The notes beneath the pieces are model-generated. The model was not told the origin of the DNA, did no database searches, and worked only from the letters and a program-made list of their open reading frames with translations. The position numbers were made by a program, and so were the translations under genes. Positions 17,432 to 26,257 of a DNA stretch of 64,000 nt are shown here, piece by piece. Numbering within the stretch: position 1 is the stretch's first letter; every line of letters begins with the position of its first letter. Source of the stretch: Alteromonas sp047556435 (GTDB taxonomy: Bacteria > Pseudomonadota > Gammaproteobacteria > Enterobacterales > Alteromonadaceae); NCBI RefSeq assembly GCF_047556435.1, contig NZ_CP180210.1, positions 1,922,001 through 1,986,000 on the forward strand, written 5' to 3'.

Positions 17432-17791
17432 ACTTTCCCTCTGTAGGTTGTTGGTGACAAAAGATGCCACCTTATTACGGGTCGGTGAGAATCAAACGAG
17501 AGGCGACGACTGGCCCTTGCTTCATTTGCCGACCTGATTGAGAATAGCGTCGAATGAGCGGCATTATACGGGTTTTCATCGGGTTGCCAATCGAGGTGGT
17601 TAAAAAGTGAGCGAAATATCCCGCTGTGGCCGGTAAGTGAAAGAATAACTATTAAGAAGATCTTGTTTTCCATTCACTTTGTAGATATATGTTAAAAAAG
17701 CACGGGCGTTGTCAGGGCACATTCCAGCTCCCGTTTCATACAGTTAGTAATGATAAAAGTTACTATAAATCAATGGGTTTAGTTCAATTAT
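17432..17791. other. Divergent astB/topA control region
   Basis: A 360-base region that must hold promoters for astB (minus) and topA (plus). It is AT-rich near topA. I could not fix a convincing -35/-10 pair for either gene, and no recognisable operator stands out. Confidence 0.45.
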
Positions 17792-20452
17792 ATGGCAAAA
17801 TCACTGGTCATAGTCGAGTCGCCAGCCAAAGCGAAAACGATAAATAAATATCTCGGTAAAAATTTTATCGTAAAAAGTTCAGTAGGCCACGTTCGTGATC
17901 TCCCGACAAAAGCACTCGGGAAAGTAGAGCCTAAAAAAAGTGCAAAAGAATTAAAAACGCTCAGTGAGGAAGAAAAGTCTGAGTATCTCCGCCGTCATGA
18001 ATACAAGAAGCTGGTAGATCGCATGGGGGTAGACCCCGAGCAGGACTGGAAAGCACACTATCAGGTATTGCAAGGCAAAGAGAAAGTCGTTAACGAGCTG
18101 AAAAAGCTGGCAAAAGATGCAGATACTATCTACCTCGCGACCGATTTGGACCGCGAGGGAGAAGCGATTGCGTGGCATCTTAAAGAACTGCTTGGCGACA
18201 AAAATAAAACCTATCAGCGCGTGGTGTTCAACGAGATCACCAAAAACGCCATTCAGGAAGCGTTTTCGCATCCTGGAGAAGTAAACACCGACAGAGTCAA
18301 CGCACAGCAGGCCCGTCGTTTTCTTGATCGGGTTGTTGGCTTTATGGTGTCTCCGCTGCTATGGAAAAAGATTGCCCGCGGGCTGTCTGCCGGTCGCGTA
18401 CAGTCTGTGGCCGTGCGTTTGGTTGTTGAGCGTGAGCGGGAAATTAAGGCGTTTGTTCCTGAAGAGTTTTGGGACGTGCATGCTGACCTGACCACAGAGC
18501 AAAAAAATGCATTGCGAATGATGGTGAACAAATACCAGGGCAATGCATTTAAGCCAAAAAACAAAACCGAAACCGACGAGGCTGTTAAGCGCCTGGAGGC
18601 ATCATCCTATGTGGTTGAGAGCCGAGAATCAAAACCGACACAGAGTCGGCCATCGGCGCCATTTATTACCTCTACTTTGCAACAGGCAGCCAGTACCCGA
18701 TTAGGTTTCGGCGTAAAGAAAACCATGATGATGGCACAGCGTTTGTACGAAGCTGGCCATATTACCTACATGCGTACCGATTCGACCAATTTGAGTCAGG
18801 AAGCGCTGGATAATTGTCGTGACTATATAAACGACAATTTTGGTGATAAGTATTTGCCTCCATCAGCGAACCGCTATGGCAGCAAAGAAGGCGCTCAGGA
18901 AGCGCACGAAGCCATTCGTCCTTCAAACGTGGCTATCAAGGCTGAGTCGCTGAAAGAGATGGAGCGAGACGCACAGCGTCTGTATGAGCTTATCTGGCGT
19001 CAGTTCGTGGCTTGCCAGATGACGCCGGCAAAATATGACGCCACCACCATAAAAGTGGCAGCCGGAGATTATGAACTGACAGCGAAAGGTCGGGTACTTA
19101 AATTTGACGGCTGGACCCGGGTACAACCGCAAATCCGCAAGAAAGGCGATGAAGAGCTGATGCTGCCTGACGTGCAGAAAGGGGACGAGCTGAATCTTAA
19201 GGCGCTTGATCCGAAGCAGCACTTTACCAAGCCTGTTGCACGCTTTAATGAAGCATCGTTGGTAAAAGAGCTTGAAAAGCGCGGTATAGGCAGGCCTTCC
19301 ACATATGCCAGCATTATCTCGACTATTCAGGATCGTGGCTATGTACGACTTGAGAATAAGCGTTTTTATGCGGAAAAAATGGGTGAAATCGTTAATGACA
19401 GGTTGATGGAAAATTTCGATGACCTGATGAATTACGATTTCACTGCCAATATGGAACAGCATCTGGATGATATTGCCGAAGGGAATAAAAACTGGAAGCA
19501 GGTTCTAAATGATTTCTACAGTGATTTCTATAACAAGTTGCTGACCGCTGAGAAAGACCCCGATGAAGGCGGGATGCGCGCAAATCAAGCCGTACCCGCA
19601 GGGATAACCTGCGATAAGTGTGGTCGCGAAATGAATGTGCGCACGGCATCAACCGGTGTGTTTTTAGGCTGCTCGGGTTATAACCTGCCGCCTAAGGAGC
19701 GTTGTACCAACACGATGAATCTGACACCTGGCGACGAAGTCGTTAAGGTTGACGATGAAGAGGAAATGGAAACCGAAGCGCTTCGCGCTAAAAAGCGCTG
19801 TCAGATTTGCGGCACGGCGATGGACAGTTACCTGGTAGATGAAACGCGAAAACTGCATGTGTGTGGTAATACGCCCACGTGTCCGGGGACGCTGGTTGAA
19901 ACAGGTACGTTTAAAATTAAAGGTTATGATGGCCCGGTTATCGAATGCGATAAATGTGGCAGCGACATGGAACTGAAAAACGGCCGGTTCGGAAAATACT
20001 TTGGCTGTTCCAACGATGAATGCAAAAACACGCGCAAGTTACTTCGTAATGGCGAGGCTGCGCCACCGAAAGAAGATCCGGTCGACTTACCTGAGCTGCC
20101 ATGCGAGAAGTCCGATGCACACTTTATGTTGCGTGACGGGGCTTCAGGTATTTTCCTGGCGGCGCATAACTTCCCGAAATCCAGGGAAACTCGTGCACCG
20201 AAAGTTGAGGAACTTGCCCGCTTCAGAGACAGAATTTCACCGAAATTCTATTATCTTGCGGATGCACCGCAGCAGGATCCGGATGGAAATCCAACGATTG
20301 TCCGTTTCAGCAGAAAGACCAAACAGCAGTATGTAATGTCTGAAAACGAAAACGGTAAATCTACGGGATGGTCCGCCTGGTATCAGAACGGTAAATGGGT
20401 GGCACAAAGTGCGAAAAAGCCCGCAGCGAAGAAAGCAACGAAGAAAGGGTAA
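17792..20452 (+). CDS. topA: DNA topoisomerase I (type IA)
   Basis: An 886-residue protein (E. coli 865). The TOPRIM domain starts the protein (SLVIVESPAKAKTINKYL) and contains ATDLDREGEAIAWHL at about 116-130, with the Mg-binding acidic triad. The active-site tyrosine lies in ITYMRTDSTNLS and is Tyr326 by codon count. After about residue 600 come three tetracysteine zinc modules (CDKCGREMNV, CQICGTAMD, CDKCGSDMELKNGRFGKYFGC), then a basic tail rich in Lys and Ala. The enzyme relaxes negative supercoils behind RNA polymerase. The DUF2058 gene begins six bases after the stop, so the two are likely co-transcribed. Confidence 0.98.
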   Translation: MAKSLVIVESPAKAKTINKYLGKNFIVKSSVGHVRDLPTKALGKVEPKKSAKELKTLSEEEKSEYLRRHEYKKLVDRMGVDPEQDWKAHYQVLQGKEKVVNELKKLAKDADTIYLATDLDREGEAIAWHLKELLGDKNKTYQRVVFNEITKNAIQEAFSHPGEVNTDRVNAQQARRFLDRVVGFMVSPLLWKKIARGLSAGRVQSVAVRLVVEREREIKAFVPEEFWDVHADLTTEQKNALRMMVNKYQGNAFKPKNKTETDEAVKRLEASSYVVESRESKPTQSRPSAPFITSTLQQAASTRLGFGVKKTMMMAQRLYEAGHITYMRTDSTNLSQEALDNCRDYINDNFGDKYLPPSANRYGSKEGAQEAHEAIRPSNVAIKAESLKEMERDAQRLYELIWRQFVACQMTPAKYDATTIKVAAGDYELTAKGRVLKFDGWTRVQPQIRKKGDEELMLPDVQKGDELNLKALDPKQHFTKPVARFNEASLVKELEKRGIGRPSTYASIISTIQDRGYVRLENKRFYAEKMGEIVNDRLMENFDDLMNYDFTANMEQHLDDIAEGNKNWKQVLNDFYSDFYNKLLTAEKDPDEGGMRANQAVPAGITCDKCGREMNVRTASTGVFLGCSGYNLPPKERCTNTMNLTPGDEVVKVDDEEEMETEALRAKKRCQICGTAMDSYLVDETRKLHVCGNTPTCPGTLVETGTFKIKGYDGPVIECDKCGSDMELKNGRFGKYFGCSNDECKNTRKLLRNGEAAPPKEDPVDLPELPCEKSDAHFMLRDGASGIFLAAHNFPKSRETRAPKVEELARFRDRISPKFYYLADAPQQDPDGNPTIVRFSRKTKQQYVMSENENGKSTGWSAWYQNGKWVAQSAKKPAAKKATKKG

Positions 20453-20457
20453 CTGGT

Positions 20458-21006
20458 ATGGCGTCATTACAGGACCAATTACTGAAAGCAGGTTTGGCTG
20501 ACAAAACGTCAGCCAAACAGGCGCGTGCTGAAAAGCGAAAAAAGCAGAAGCTGAAAAACAAGAATAAAACCGAAGTTGTGGATGAAGCCACACTGGCTGC
20601 GCAGGAAGCCGCCGAGGCCAAAAAAGCCAAAGACCGGGCGCTTAACGAGGCACGGCAAAAGGAGGTGGAGAAAAAGTCCATCGCCGCGCAAGTTAAGCAA
20701 CTGATAAGTGTAAACCGGCAGTCCAAAGGAAAGGGCGATACAGTGCTTAACTTTACTCATGACAATGTTGTGAAGCGTATGTATGTCACCGATGAAGTGC
20801 ACAAACTGGTGACGCAGGGGCGCTTAACGGTGGTCAGTTTTGAAGATGGTTACGAGCTTGTACCTACGCCGGTGGCAGATAAAATTGCCCAGCGAGATCA
20901 AAACTCAATTATTTATCGCGCTGATACCGCTGCAGAGGATAAGGCGGCATCAGAAGAAGATGACTGGTATGCGGATTATCAGATCCCAGACGATCTCACC
21001 TGGTAA
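20458..21006 (+). CDS. yaiL: DUF2058 (YaiL-type) nucleoid/polynucleotide-associated protein
   Basis: A 182-residue protein starting MASLQDQLLKAGLADKTSAKQA, the conserved start of DUF2058 proteins. Residues about 20-85 form a highly charged Lys/Ala/Glu coiled coil (KKQKLKNKNK through KEVEKKSIAAQVKQLI). The C-terminal part holds the family core YYRF-like region (LNFTHDNVVKRMYVTDEVHKLV, then YELVPTPVADKI). The ATG at 20458 lies six bases after topA, with GAAAGGG before it. Relatives are annotated as nucleoprotein/polynucleotide-associated enzymes, but no biochemical role is established that I know of. Pairing with topA suggests a nucleic-acid-related role; this is inference. Confidence 0.85.
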   Translation: MASLQDQLLKAGLADKTSAKQARAEKRKKQKLKNKNKTEVVDEATLAAQEAAEAKKAKDRALNEARQKEVEKKSIAAQVKQLISVNRQSKGKGDTVLNFTHDNVVKRMYVTDEVHKLVTQGRLTVVSFEDGYELVPTPVADKIAQRDQNSIIYRADTAAEDKAASEEDDWYADYQIPDDLTW

Positions 21007-21033
21007 TCCGGGTACCCACGGTGGTTTCAAGCC

Positions 21034-21068
21034 ATGCCCTGTGAGTGTGAACTGACAGGGCATTTTTG
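21034..21068 (+). terminator. Terminator after the DUF2058 gene
   Basis: Stem ATGCCCTGT/ACAGGGCAT (21034-21042 with 21055-21063), 12-base loop, then TTTTTG. It separates the topA unit from the DUF202 gene. Confidence 0.82.
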
Positions 21069-21087
21069 TTTACAGGAAGAACTCTCC

Positions 21088-21459
21088 ATGTCTGACTTGC
21101 AGGATCCCAGAGTACTATTTGCCGCAGAGCGCACGTTACTGGCGTGGAATCGAACCAGTCTCGGTTTAATTGCCTTTGGCTTTGTTATCGAGCGCTCTGG
21201 GTTTTTGCTCAAGGTGTTGGGAGAAGAGTCAGGAACGTTCAGTGCGTACGGGCCCACCTTCGTGCTCGGTCTGCTCTTTATCTTTCTTGGTGCAGTTTGT
21301 GCCGGCGTTTCTGCCTATCAGTTTTCCAAAGTACTCACGACGCTAAACGAAAAAGAGATACCGGAGAGATACAGACCGCGCTGGGGAATGACTATTAACC
21401 TGCTGGTGTCGTTACTAAGCCTGCTCCTAATTGGTGTGTTGTTTTATCTGCATCAATAA
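21088..21459 (+). CDS. DUF202 (YidH-type) inner membrane protein
   Basis: A 123-residue membrane protein. The ATG at 21088 follows ACAGGAAGAACTCTCC, a fair ribosome site, and gives the family start MSDLQDPRVLFAAERTLLAWNRTSL; the RTLLAWNRT motif is diagnostic of DUF202. Three hydrophobic segments are visible: about 21-40 (LGLIAFGFVIERSGFLL), 54-75 (FVLGLLFIFLGAVCAGVSAY) and 102-121 (NLLVSLLSLLLIGVLFYL). The family is of unknown function; yeast VTC1 shares the fold. The gene follows a terminator only 19 bases upstream, so it either has its own promoter inside that space or depends on read-through. Confidence 0.85.
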   Translation: MSDLQDPRVLFAAERTLLAWNRTSLGLIAFGFVIERSGFLLKVLGEESGTFSAYGPTFVLGLLFIFLGAVCAGVSAYQFSKVLTTLNEKEIPERYRPRWGMTINLLVSLLSLLLIGVLFYLHQ

Positions 21460-21721
21460 GCCCTGAAGTACGACTTTCGGCCTCAGGCTTTCTAAAAAAC
21501 AACTATCATTTGCTGCGAGCGCTTTGCAGATACTTGTTTCAGAGCGTGGCAGTGATTATTGATATATGTGTTTTCTTACTTGCGTTGTACAAACCAATGC
21601 AAGGCAGCCTGATGTTTTCAGCGTGTTTTAATCTGTCGTTAATCTAATTTTAATCCTGACGACAGGGCTCTTTTAGTCATTTTTTTTATTCTTGTTGTTA
21701 ACAAACAATGAGGGGAAAAAA

Positions 21722-22579
21722 ATGAACAACGTCATAAAAAAGATTGTAGGAGTGTCGTCAGCGTTAGGGATTTGTTTATCAGCCTCCGGGGCCTTAGCAC
21801 AGACGGTCAGTGACAATGTGATTGCTGAGCAGCGACAGAATCTGGCAAAAGAAACCCAGGGGGCAGGCTATGGGCCACAGTCTCCCCGGGACATTGAGCA
21901 GTATTACGGACTTAATCAACGCGTGTTTGCAAAGGCACCGGTGAGAAGTCAGATGAATCTCTGCAACATCCATTTCCACAAAGGGGCCGAGCACAAAGGC
22001 GGGCAATTTACCACTTACGCCGGTAACGGCAATGGTGCCGGCCTGGGAACTGGCTACCTTTATAACGGCGACTTGTCTGCACAACTACAAGCACCACTGC
22101 CAGCAAAAGTCTGTGCAGCAAAGGGGGAGGGACTGCAGTCCGGCGATACCATTGAAGTTCACTATGTATTCTCTACTGCCGCGGTTGAGCCTGGCGCTAC
22201 GTTGGGTGCCTGTCTGGCTGACGAGACCATGAATCCACAACTGCGGGTAGAAGCACAGGTGATGGTGCTGGCGAACGATGAAAATGCCCCGGATTTTGAG
22301 CGGTTAGCACAGGTGAGTGAGGTGAATGGATACTATCAGGCGCCGAATATTCCTTCTGACACCGGGGTGCCTGTTGAATATTCAGGCTCTACAACCGGGC
22401 CGTCCTACAATGAAAAAGGATCGCCGTTACAAGTGTCCTGGAGCGTAAGGCCCGGCGTCACGCTCGTCAATGCGGCATCGGTAGGTGAGTGGTGTGAAGA
22501 TAACGAGTTTGAGGAAGATCATGCCCATGGAGTACGTAACCTGGTGGTAAATCCGGAATTACTGTCTACTATTTACTAG
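21722..22579 (+). CDS. Delta-class carbonic anhydrase, secreted
   Basis: A 285-residue protein; the ATG at 21722 follows GAGGGGAAAA. A signal peptide is clear (VSSALGICLSASGALAQ, cleavage after ALA), so it is periplasmic or exported. The segment C81-N-I-H-F-H-K-G-A-E-H91 supplies the paired His ligands characteristic of the delta class first found in diatoms; further Cys residues (VCAAKG, GACLADE, EWCEDNEF) could form a disulfide. Such enzymes interconvert CO2 and bicarbonate; in the periplasm this aids inorganic carbon or pH balance. The class assignment is from memory of bacterial proteins so named. It is monocistronic, after a 262-base gap, and convergent with the two-component system. Confidence 0.75.
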   Translation: MNNVIKKIVGVSSALGICLSASGALAQTVSDNVIAEQRQNLAKETQGAGYGPQSPRDIEQYYGLNQRVFAKAPVRSQMNLCNIHFHKGAEHKGGQFTTYAGNGNGAGLGTGYLYNGDLSAQLQAPLPAKVCAAKGEGLQSGDTIEVHYVFSTAAVEPGATLGACLADETMNPQLRVEAQVMVLANDENAPDFERLAQVSEVNGYYQAPNIPSDTGVPVEYSGSTTGPSYNEKGSPLQVSWSVRPGVTLVNAASVGEWCEDNEFEEDHAHGVRNLVVNPELLSTIY

Positions 22580-22589
22580 TTACCAACCC

Positions 22590-22641
22590 TGGCAACAATC
22601 GCTGTTGGCGTCCCCAATCCGCTGGCAGTGATTGTTTGCCA
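22590..22641. terminator. Imperfect inverted repeat between convergent genes
   Basis: TGGCAACAATCGCTG (22590-22604) is nearly complementary to CAGTGATTGTTTGCCA (22626-22641). There is no T-run. Its place between the carbonic anhydrase gene and the convergent response regulator suggests termination. Confidence 0.4.
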
Positions 22642-22693
22642 CACCCATGCACGCATGTAGTGCTGCTCCCGCCCATTACAGTATTGGTAATGG

Positions 22694-23371
22694 TCAGGCA
22701 CGATAATTAAGCCGATAACCATTCCCACGCAGGGTTTCAATATCAATCAGAGTATCTTTCGGTACCTTTTGCCGTAGACGACTGATGTAAACATCTACCA
22801 CATTTGTCATCGGATCGGACTGACTTTGCCACACCCGGCTGATTATCCGCTCACGAGATAGCACCTTATTCGCACTTTCCACCAGATACTGAAGCAACTG
22901 ATATTCGATACGGGTCAGAGAGAGTTCCTCGCCGCAGGCGTAAACGATCCGCGATTCCAAATCAAAACTCAGGCCTCCCAGAGTCAGCGCGTTTGCAGGC
23001 GAAGTGGAAACGGAAACACGCCTTCCCAGCGCCATGATCCTGGCCAGCAACTCGTCAAAATCAAACGGTTTGCAGAGGTAGTCGTCAGCGCCTGCTTTTA
23101 GTCCCTGAACCCGTTCTCTCACATCATCAACAGCAGTTAGCAACAGCACCATCGGCGAGTCAGGCAATGCCTTGAGATTGTCCAGCACAGTGATACTGTC
23201 CTGCTGACCAAACATTCTGTCGAGTATGACAATGTCGGGTTTGTCCTGCTTGACTCTGGCTGTCAGGTTAAATAACTGATGCTCTGTAGAACACTCGTAG
23301 CCCTCGGCAGATAAGCCTCGGGCGAGAAAATCAGTTAACGGCTTTTCATCATCGGCTATCAGAAGTTTCAT
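22694..23371 (-). CDS. OmpR-family response regulator
   Basis: A 225-residue two-domain regulator. The receiver domain (1-118) has the acidic pair D7-D8, the phospho-acceptor D51 in VILDRMF, the conserved Thr in LLLTAVDD, and the Lys in LCKPFDFDELLARI. The C-terminal winged-helix domain (about 128-225) has LTRIEYQLLQYLV, SRERIISRVW, and VDVYISRLRQKV, then LRGNGYRL, all standard for the OmpR/PhoB group. It is encoded second, overlapping the histidine kinase stop by four bases, so the pair is co-translated. Target genes are unknown; the adjacent carbonic anhydrase gene is convergent, not obviously a target. Confidence 0.95.
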   Translation of the reverse strand: MKLLIADDEKPLTDFLARGLSAEGYECSTEHQLFNLTARVKQDKPDIVILDRMFGQQDSITVLDNLKALPDSPMVLLLTAVDDVRERVQGLKAGADDYLCKPFDFDELLARIMALGRRVSVSTSPANALTLGGLSFDLESRIVYACGEELSLTRIEYQLLQYLVESANKVLSRERIISRVWQSQSDPMTNVVDVYISRLRQKVPKDTLIDIETLRGNGYRLNYRA

Positions 23372-24921
23372 TTCACTAATACCTGCGGAATACGTATCGT
23401 AAATGTTGCGCCTTTACCAGGTGAAGACAATACCGTTATGTCGCCGCCGTGGGCTTCAATTATGGCTTTTGCAATGGGCAGGCCTAATCCAACACCACTG
23501 CCGTTGCGGTTCAGTCTGACAAAACGCTCGAAAATATGTTCCTGTTCCGCCAGAGATATGCCGCAGCCGTTGTCTTTTACTGAAATACTATAGCGTGAGT
23601 CGGTGCGGGATAATACCAGCTCAACTGGTGTACCACTTTCGGAATACTTAAGTGCATTATCCAGAATAATGGTGATAGCCTGTTCGAACCGTTGCACGTC
23701 GAGCAACGCAGAACTGTTGCTTTCATTGCTGACAAAGGTAATGTTTCTGTCAGCGTGTGTACGCTGCCACGCCTGAACCAGTTGCAGAATTACCTGTGCG
23801 ATATCGCAACTCTCCCGTTCCAGTTTCAGTTGGCTCATTTCTGCGCGTACCAGCAATAGTAAGTCGTCTACCAATCTGCTGAGGTTAACCGATTGTTCAA
23901 GGATCGCAGACAGTGTCTCACGGTACAGGTCTTCATCCACTGAAGATTGTCTCAGTGTCACCTGCGCTTCACCCCGGATAATGGTCAGAGGCGTTCGCAG
24001 CTCATGAGACACATCGGCTATAAACTGGCGTCGTTTATTATCGATATTGGTTAGTTGCTTGTTAGCTTCGGTCAGCTCGCGAGTGCGGCTTTCAACTTCA
24101 AACTCCAGTTCTTTTCTGTAAGCGGCTGCTTGCGCTTCGTGTTCGGAAAGCTGGATCACCATATCATTCAGCGCTTTAACCAGTTCGCTGAATTCCTTAT
24201 CAAGGTTTTCCGGAAACCGGTAAGCATAATTTCCTGAAGCGATAGAGCGAGTACCAGACTGAATAACGGTAAGCGGCTGGTAGAGCGCGCTGAACAACCA
24301 ATAACATCCCAGGATAATAAACGGGCCGGCGATAACGCCAAGCCCGATGGTGAACCACACAATGGCCGTGTTGAGCGTTTCAATACTCGCATTGGTAGCT
24401 GAAACGACACGGCTTTGGCGGATCACTGCAGAGTTGATGGCTTCCCTGAAGCGATTATCAATGGTGACTTCCAGTAACTCCTGTAAGCGCGCCTGCTGAT
24501 TCAGAGGTGTATCGTTATTGGCTTCTACAATAGTGCGAAACTCTGTGATGATATCGAGTATCAACGCCTCAAGTTCGTCGGTGTCTTCCACGCTTCCCTG
24601 AGTGATCTTTTCCCCCAGCGCCAGTCTCTGCTCGATTTCAAGCGCACGGATCCGCTCGACGGATTGTTGAATCAGTTCCTGCTTGTTTCTGACCATCGCC
24701 TGATTGGCGTTTTTGCCAAAAATTAACTCATCGGTAAGTTGTTTGAAAAGTCGGTAAGAGATGCTGGAAAGCTGTTGATGCTCAGTGAGAAGAGACTGTG
24801 CAATCTGACTTTGAGCCAGATTTTCCCTTGTCAGGTGAGCAGTGATTGCCGACGAGGCGAGGGCGATAAGTAGCATAAAGGTGGCGACAAGCCCGAACAG
24901 GTAAAGTTTCTTCTTATACAT
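23368..24921 (-). CDS. Sensor histidine kinase with HAMP domain
   Basis: A 517-residue membrane kinase. The first membrane helix is at about 7-27 (LFGLVATFMLLIALASSAI). A periplasmic helical sensor region of about 160 residues follows, rich in Gln/Glu/Leu. The second helix is near 190-213, then HAMP (about 214-266) and a coiled coil. The phospho-acceptor is His306 in ADVSHELRTPL. The ATPase domain shows the N-box ITIILDNALKYSE, G1 DNGCGIS, the F-box, and G2 GSGVGLGLPIAKAI. The periplasmic region has no recognised ligand domain, so the signal is unknown. It is the first gene of the pair with the response regulator. Confidence 0.94.
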   Translation of the reverse strand: MYKKKLYLFGLVATFMLLIALASSAITAHLTRENLAQSQIAQSLLTEHQQLSSISYRLFKQLTDELIFGKNANQAMVRNKQELIQQSVERIRALEIEQRLALGEKITQGSVEDTDELEALILDIITEFRTIVEANNDTPLNQQARLQELLEVTIDNRFREAINSAVIRQSRVVSATNASIETLNTAIVWFTIGLGVIAGPFIILGCYWLFSALYQPLTVIQSGTRSIASGNYAYRFPENLDKEFSELVKALNDMVIQLSEHEAQAAAYRKELEFEVESRTRELTEANKQLTNIDNKRRQFIADVSHELRTPLTIIRGEAQVTLRQSSVDEDLYRETLSAILEQSVNLSRLVDDLLLLVRAEMSQLKLERESCDIAQVILQLVQAWQRTHADRNITFVSNESNSSALLDVQRFEQAITIILDNALKYSESGTPVELVLSRTDSRYSISVKDNGCGISLAEQEHIFERFVRLNRNGSGVGLGLPIAKAIIEAHGGDITVLSSPGKGATFTIRIPQVLVK

Positions 24922-25039
24922 AGTGGTTTTATTGTTATTGGCGCAATAATTAAACTTCCGGTCAGCGAAAAGGTTTCACTGGCATAGTATTTACTTTATA
25001 CAGCACTTGAACAAAAAAGTGACACAAATAGCAGACGGT

Positions 25040-25258
25040 TTACGGTTTCCCGACCTGAAAGCGCCCCTGATACTCTGCTGCTTGTTTTTTAACAGCTGAC
25101 AGGAAGTCGCCGTCTGGCGAAAATACCAGTAATTCGGTCTGGATTTGACAACGTGTAAGAGTGAAGAGTAAACGAATAAGCGCGATACTCCTTCGTTGAG
25201 CCGTGATAAGCCGTTTATTCGTTCGGCAACAGCAATAAGCCCTGCCGGGTGCGCTCAT
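25040..25258 (-). CDS. Possible small protein, weakly TusA-like (uncertain)
   Basis: An open frame of up to 72 codons overlapping the end of the phosphotransferase gene by 44 bases. Its second half reads like a real protein (IALIRLLFTLTRCQ, then TELLVFSPDGDFLSAVKK). The spacing loosely recalls TusA-family sulfur carriers (R-C-P-x-P, helix, strand), but the Cys-Pro pair would be replaced by R-S. The ATG at 25258 has no ribosome site. A strong AAGGAG (25188-25193) lies further in, without an ATG, GTG or TTG after it; ATT at 25177 is at a 10-base distance. It may be a decayed or non-canonically started gene, or spurious. Confidence 0.25.
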   Translation of the reverse strand: MSAPGRAYCCCRTNKRLITAQRRSIALIRLLFTLTRCQIQTELLVFSPDGDFLSAVKKQAAEYQGRFQVGKP

Positions 25259-26192
25259 GCAAGTCTTGGTTAAGCTTTACATGTTGCGGACTCCAGCCAC
25301 TTAAAAACCGGCAGAAATCGGCACAGGCAATAGGATAAGTGTATTTCCACTCATTGATAATGGCATCGGCTTTAGCGTGGTGCTCCGTTGCCGAAAGTGC
25401 CTGCCGCAGGCAGGTGAAATAGTATTCGAGACAAGACTCAGTATGCGTGATAAGCGCTGATTCACTCAACGCACTACCAAGAAAATACGCGACATCAATA
25501 ACGCCAATACCTGAGCCGGTATACTGAAAATCGACAGCGGCGCATCGGCGCATGTCGTCCTCAAAACAAAAATTGGCAACCTTGGCGTCTCCGTGCAGTA
25601 AGGTTTTGAACTGACACCCGGCAAGGTAGTTGTCGATGGCTTTTGCTTTGCGCTTCAGCTCCCCATTTTCCATCGCCTCCCATTCCTGTTGCCGGGTAGC
25701 AAGGTGCCAGTAGCCCCCGGCTTGCCAGAGCGTGTTGTCGTCGGTTTGCAAAAAGCGTGCATGGAAATAAGCCAGCCATTTCAGTACAGCCTGACTTTGT
25801 TCGGGCGATAACCTGGACGCTGTTTTCGTAAAGCCAGCTGCTGACAAATCTTCAAGGACAAGTAGCTGGTCCTCACCGGCCGATTCATGTGCAACCAGAA
25901 AGGGCGCATAGCATTGCGTATCGAGGCGCTGCTGATAGTGGCGGTAAAAGTGTGCTTCTACATTATAAGATTGAAGCTTTCGCTGGTGACTGTGTGATGT
26001 TTGCCATCCTCTGGGATGTTTTGCGTCGGGGCGAGGCAGAATGACTTTCGCCACAAGGTGCTGATGTCTCAGTGGTGAGTAAAAACGGCAGCACGTACCA
26101 TACCCATTCCATAGTGACTGAATTTGATAAAAATCCGTGAGGCCAGGATCACCAAGTGTCGTTGATAGCCAGTGTTGCCAGTGTGCCTGCAT
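25215..26192 (-). CDS. Small-molecule phosphotransferase, ecdysteroid/choline kinase-like (APH superfamily)
   Basis: A 325-residue kinase-fold protein. I start it at the ATG at 26192; the alternative TTG at 26210 lies against the rne terminator. The Brenner catalytic motif is LLHGDAKVANFCF (catalytic Asp, then Asn), followed by the metal-binding Asp in AAVDFQYTGSG, which takes the place of DFG. The N-lobe has LVAKVILP as the likely ATP-lysine strand, and LVLEDLSAAGF is the hinge. This pattern fits the EcKinase-like/DUF1679 branch. The substrate is unknown; aminoglycoside resistance should not be assumed. It lies directly downstream of rne behind a terminator hairpin only 19 bases from its start. 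Confidence 0.8.
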   Translation of the reverse strand: MQAHWQHWLSTTLGDPGLTDFYQIQSLWNGYGTCCRFYSPLRHQHLVAKVILPRPDAKHPRGWQTSHSHQRKLQSYNVEAHFYRHYQQRLDTQCYAPFLVAHESAGEDQLLVLEDLSAAGFTKTASRLSPEQSQAVLKWLAYFHARFLQTDDNTLWQAGGYWHLATRQQEWEAMENGELKRKAKAIDNYLAGCQFKTLLHGDAKVANFCFEDDMRRCAAVDFQYTGSGIGVIDVAYFLGSALSESALITHTESCLEYYFTCLRQALSATEHHAKADAIINEWKYTYPIACADFCRFLSGWSPQHVKLNQDLHERTRQGLLLLPNE

Positions 26193-26210
26193 CGTTTCTT
26201 TCCCAGACAA

Positions 26211-26238
26211 AAAAGCCGTATCAACGGATACGGCTTTT
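26211..26238 (-). terminator. Terminator of rne
   Basis: Perfect 12-base stem AAAAGCCGTATC/GATACGGCTTTT (26211-26222 with 26227-26238), loop AACG. On the minus strand the right arm ends in TTTTTTG. It sits between the rne stop and the next start (26192), so that gene depends on read-through or on a promoter inside rne. Confidence 0.85.
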
Positions 26239-26257
26239 CATAATTGCAAGTGAACGG

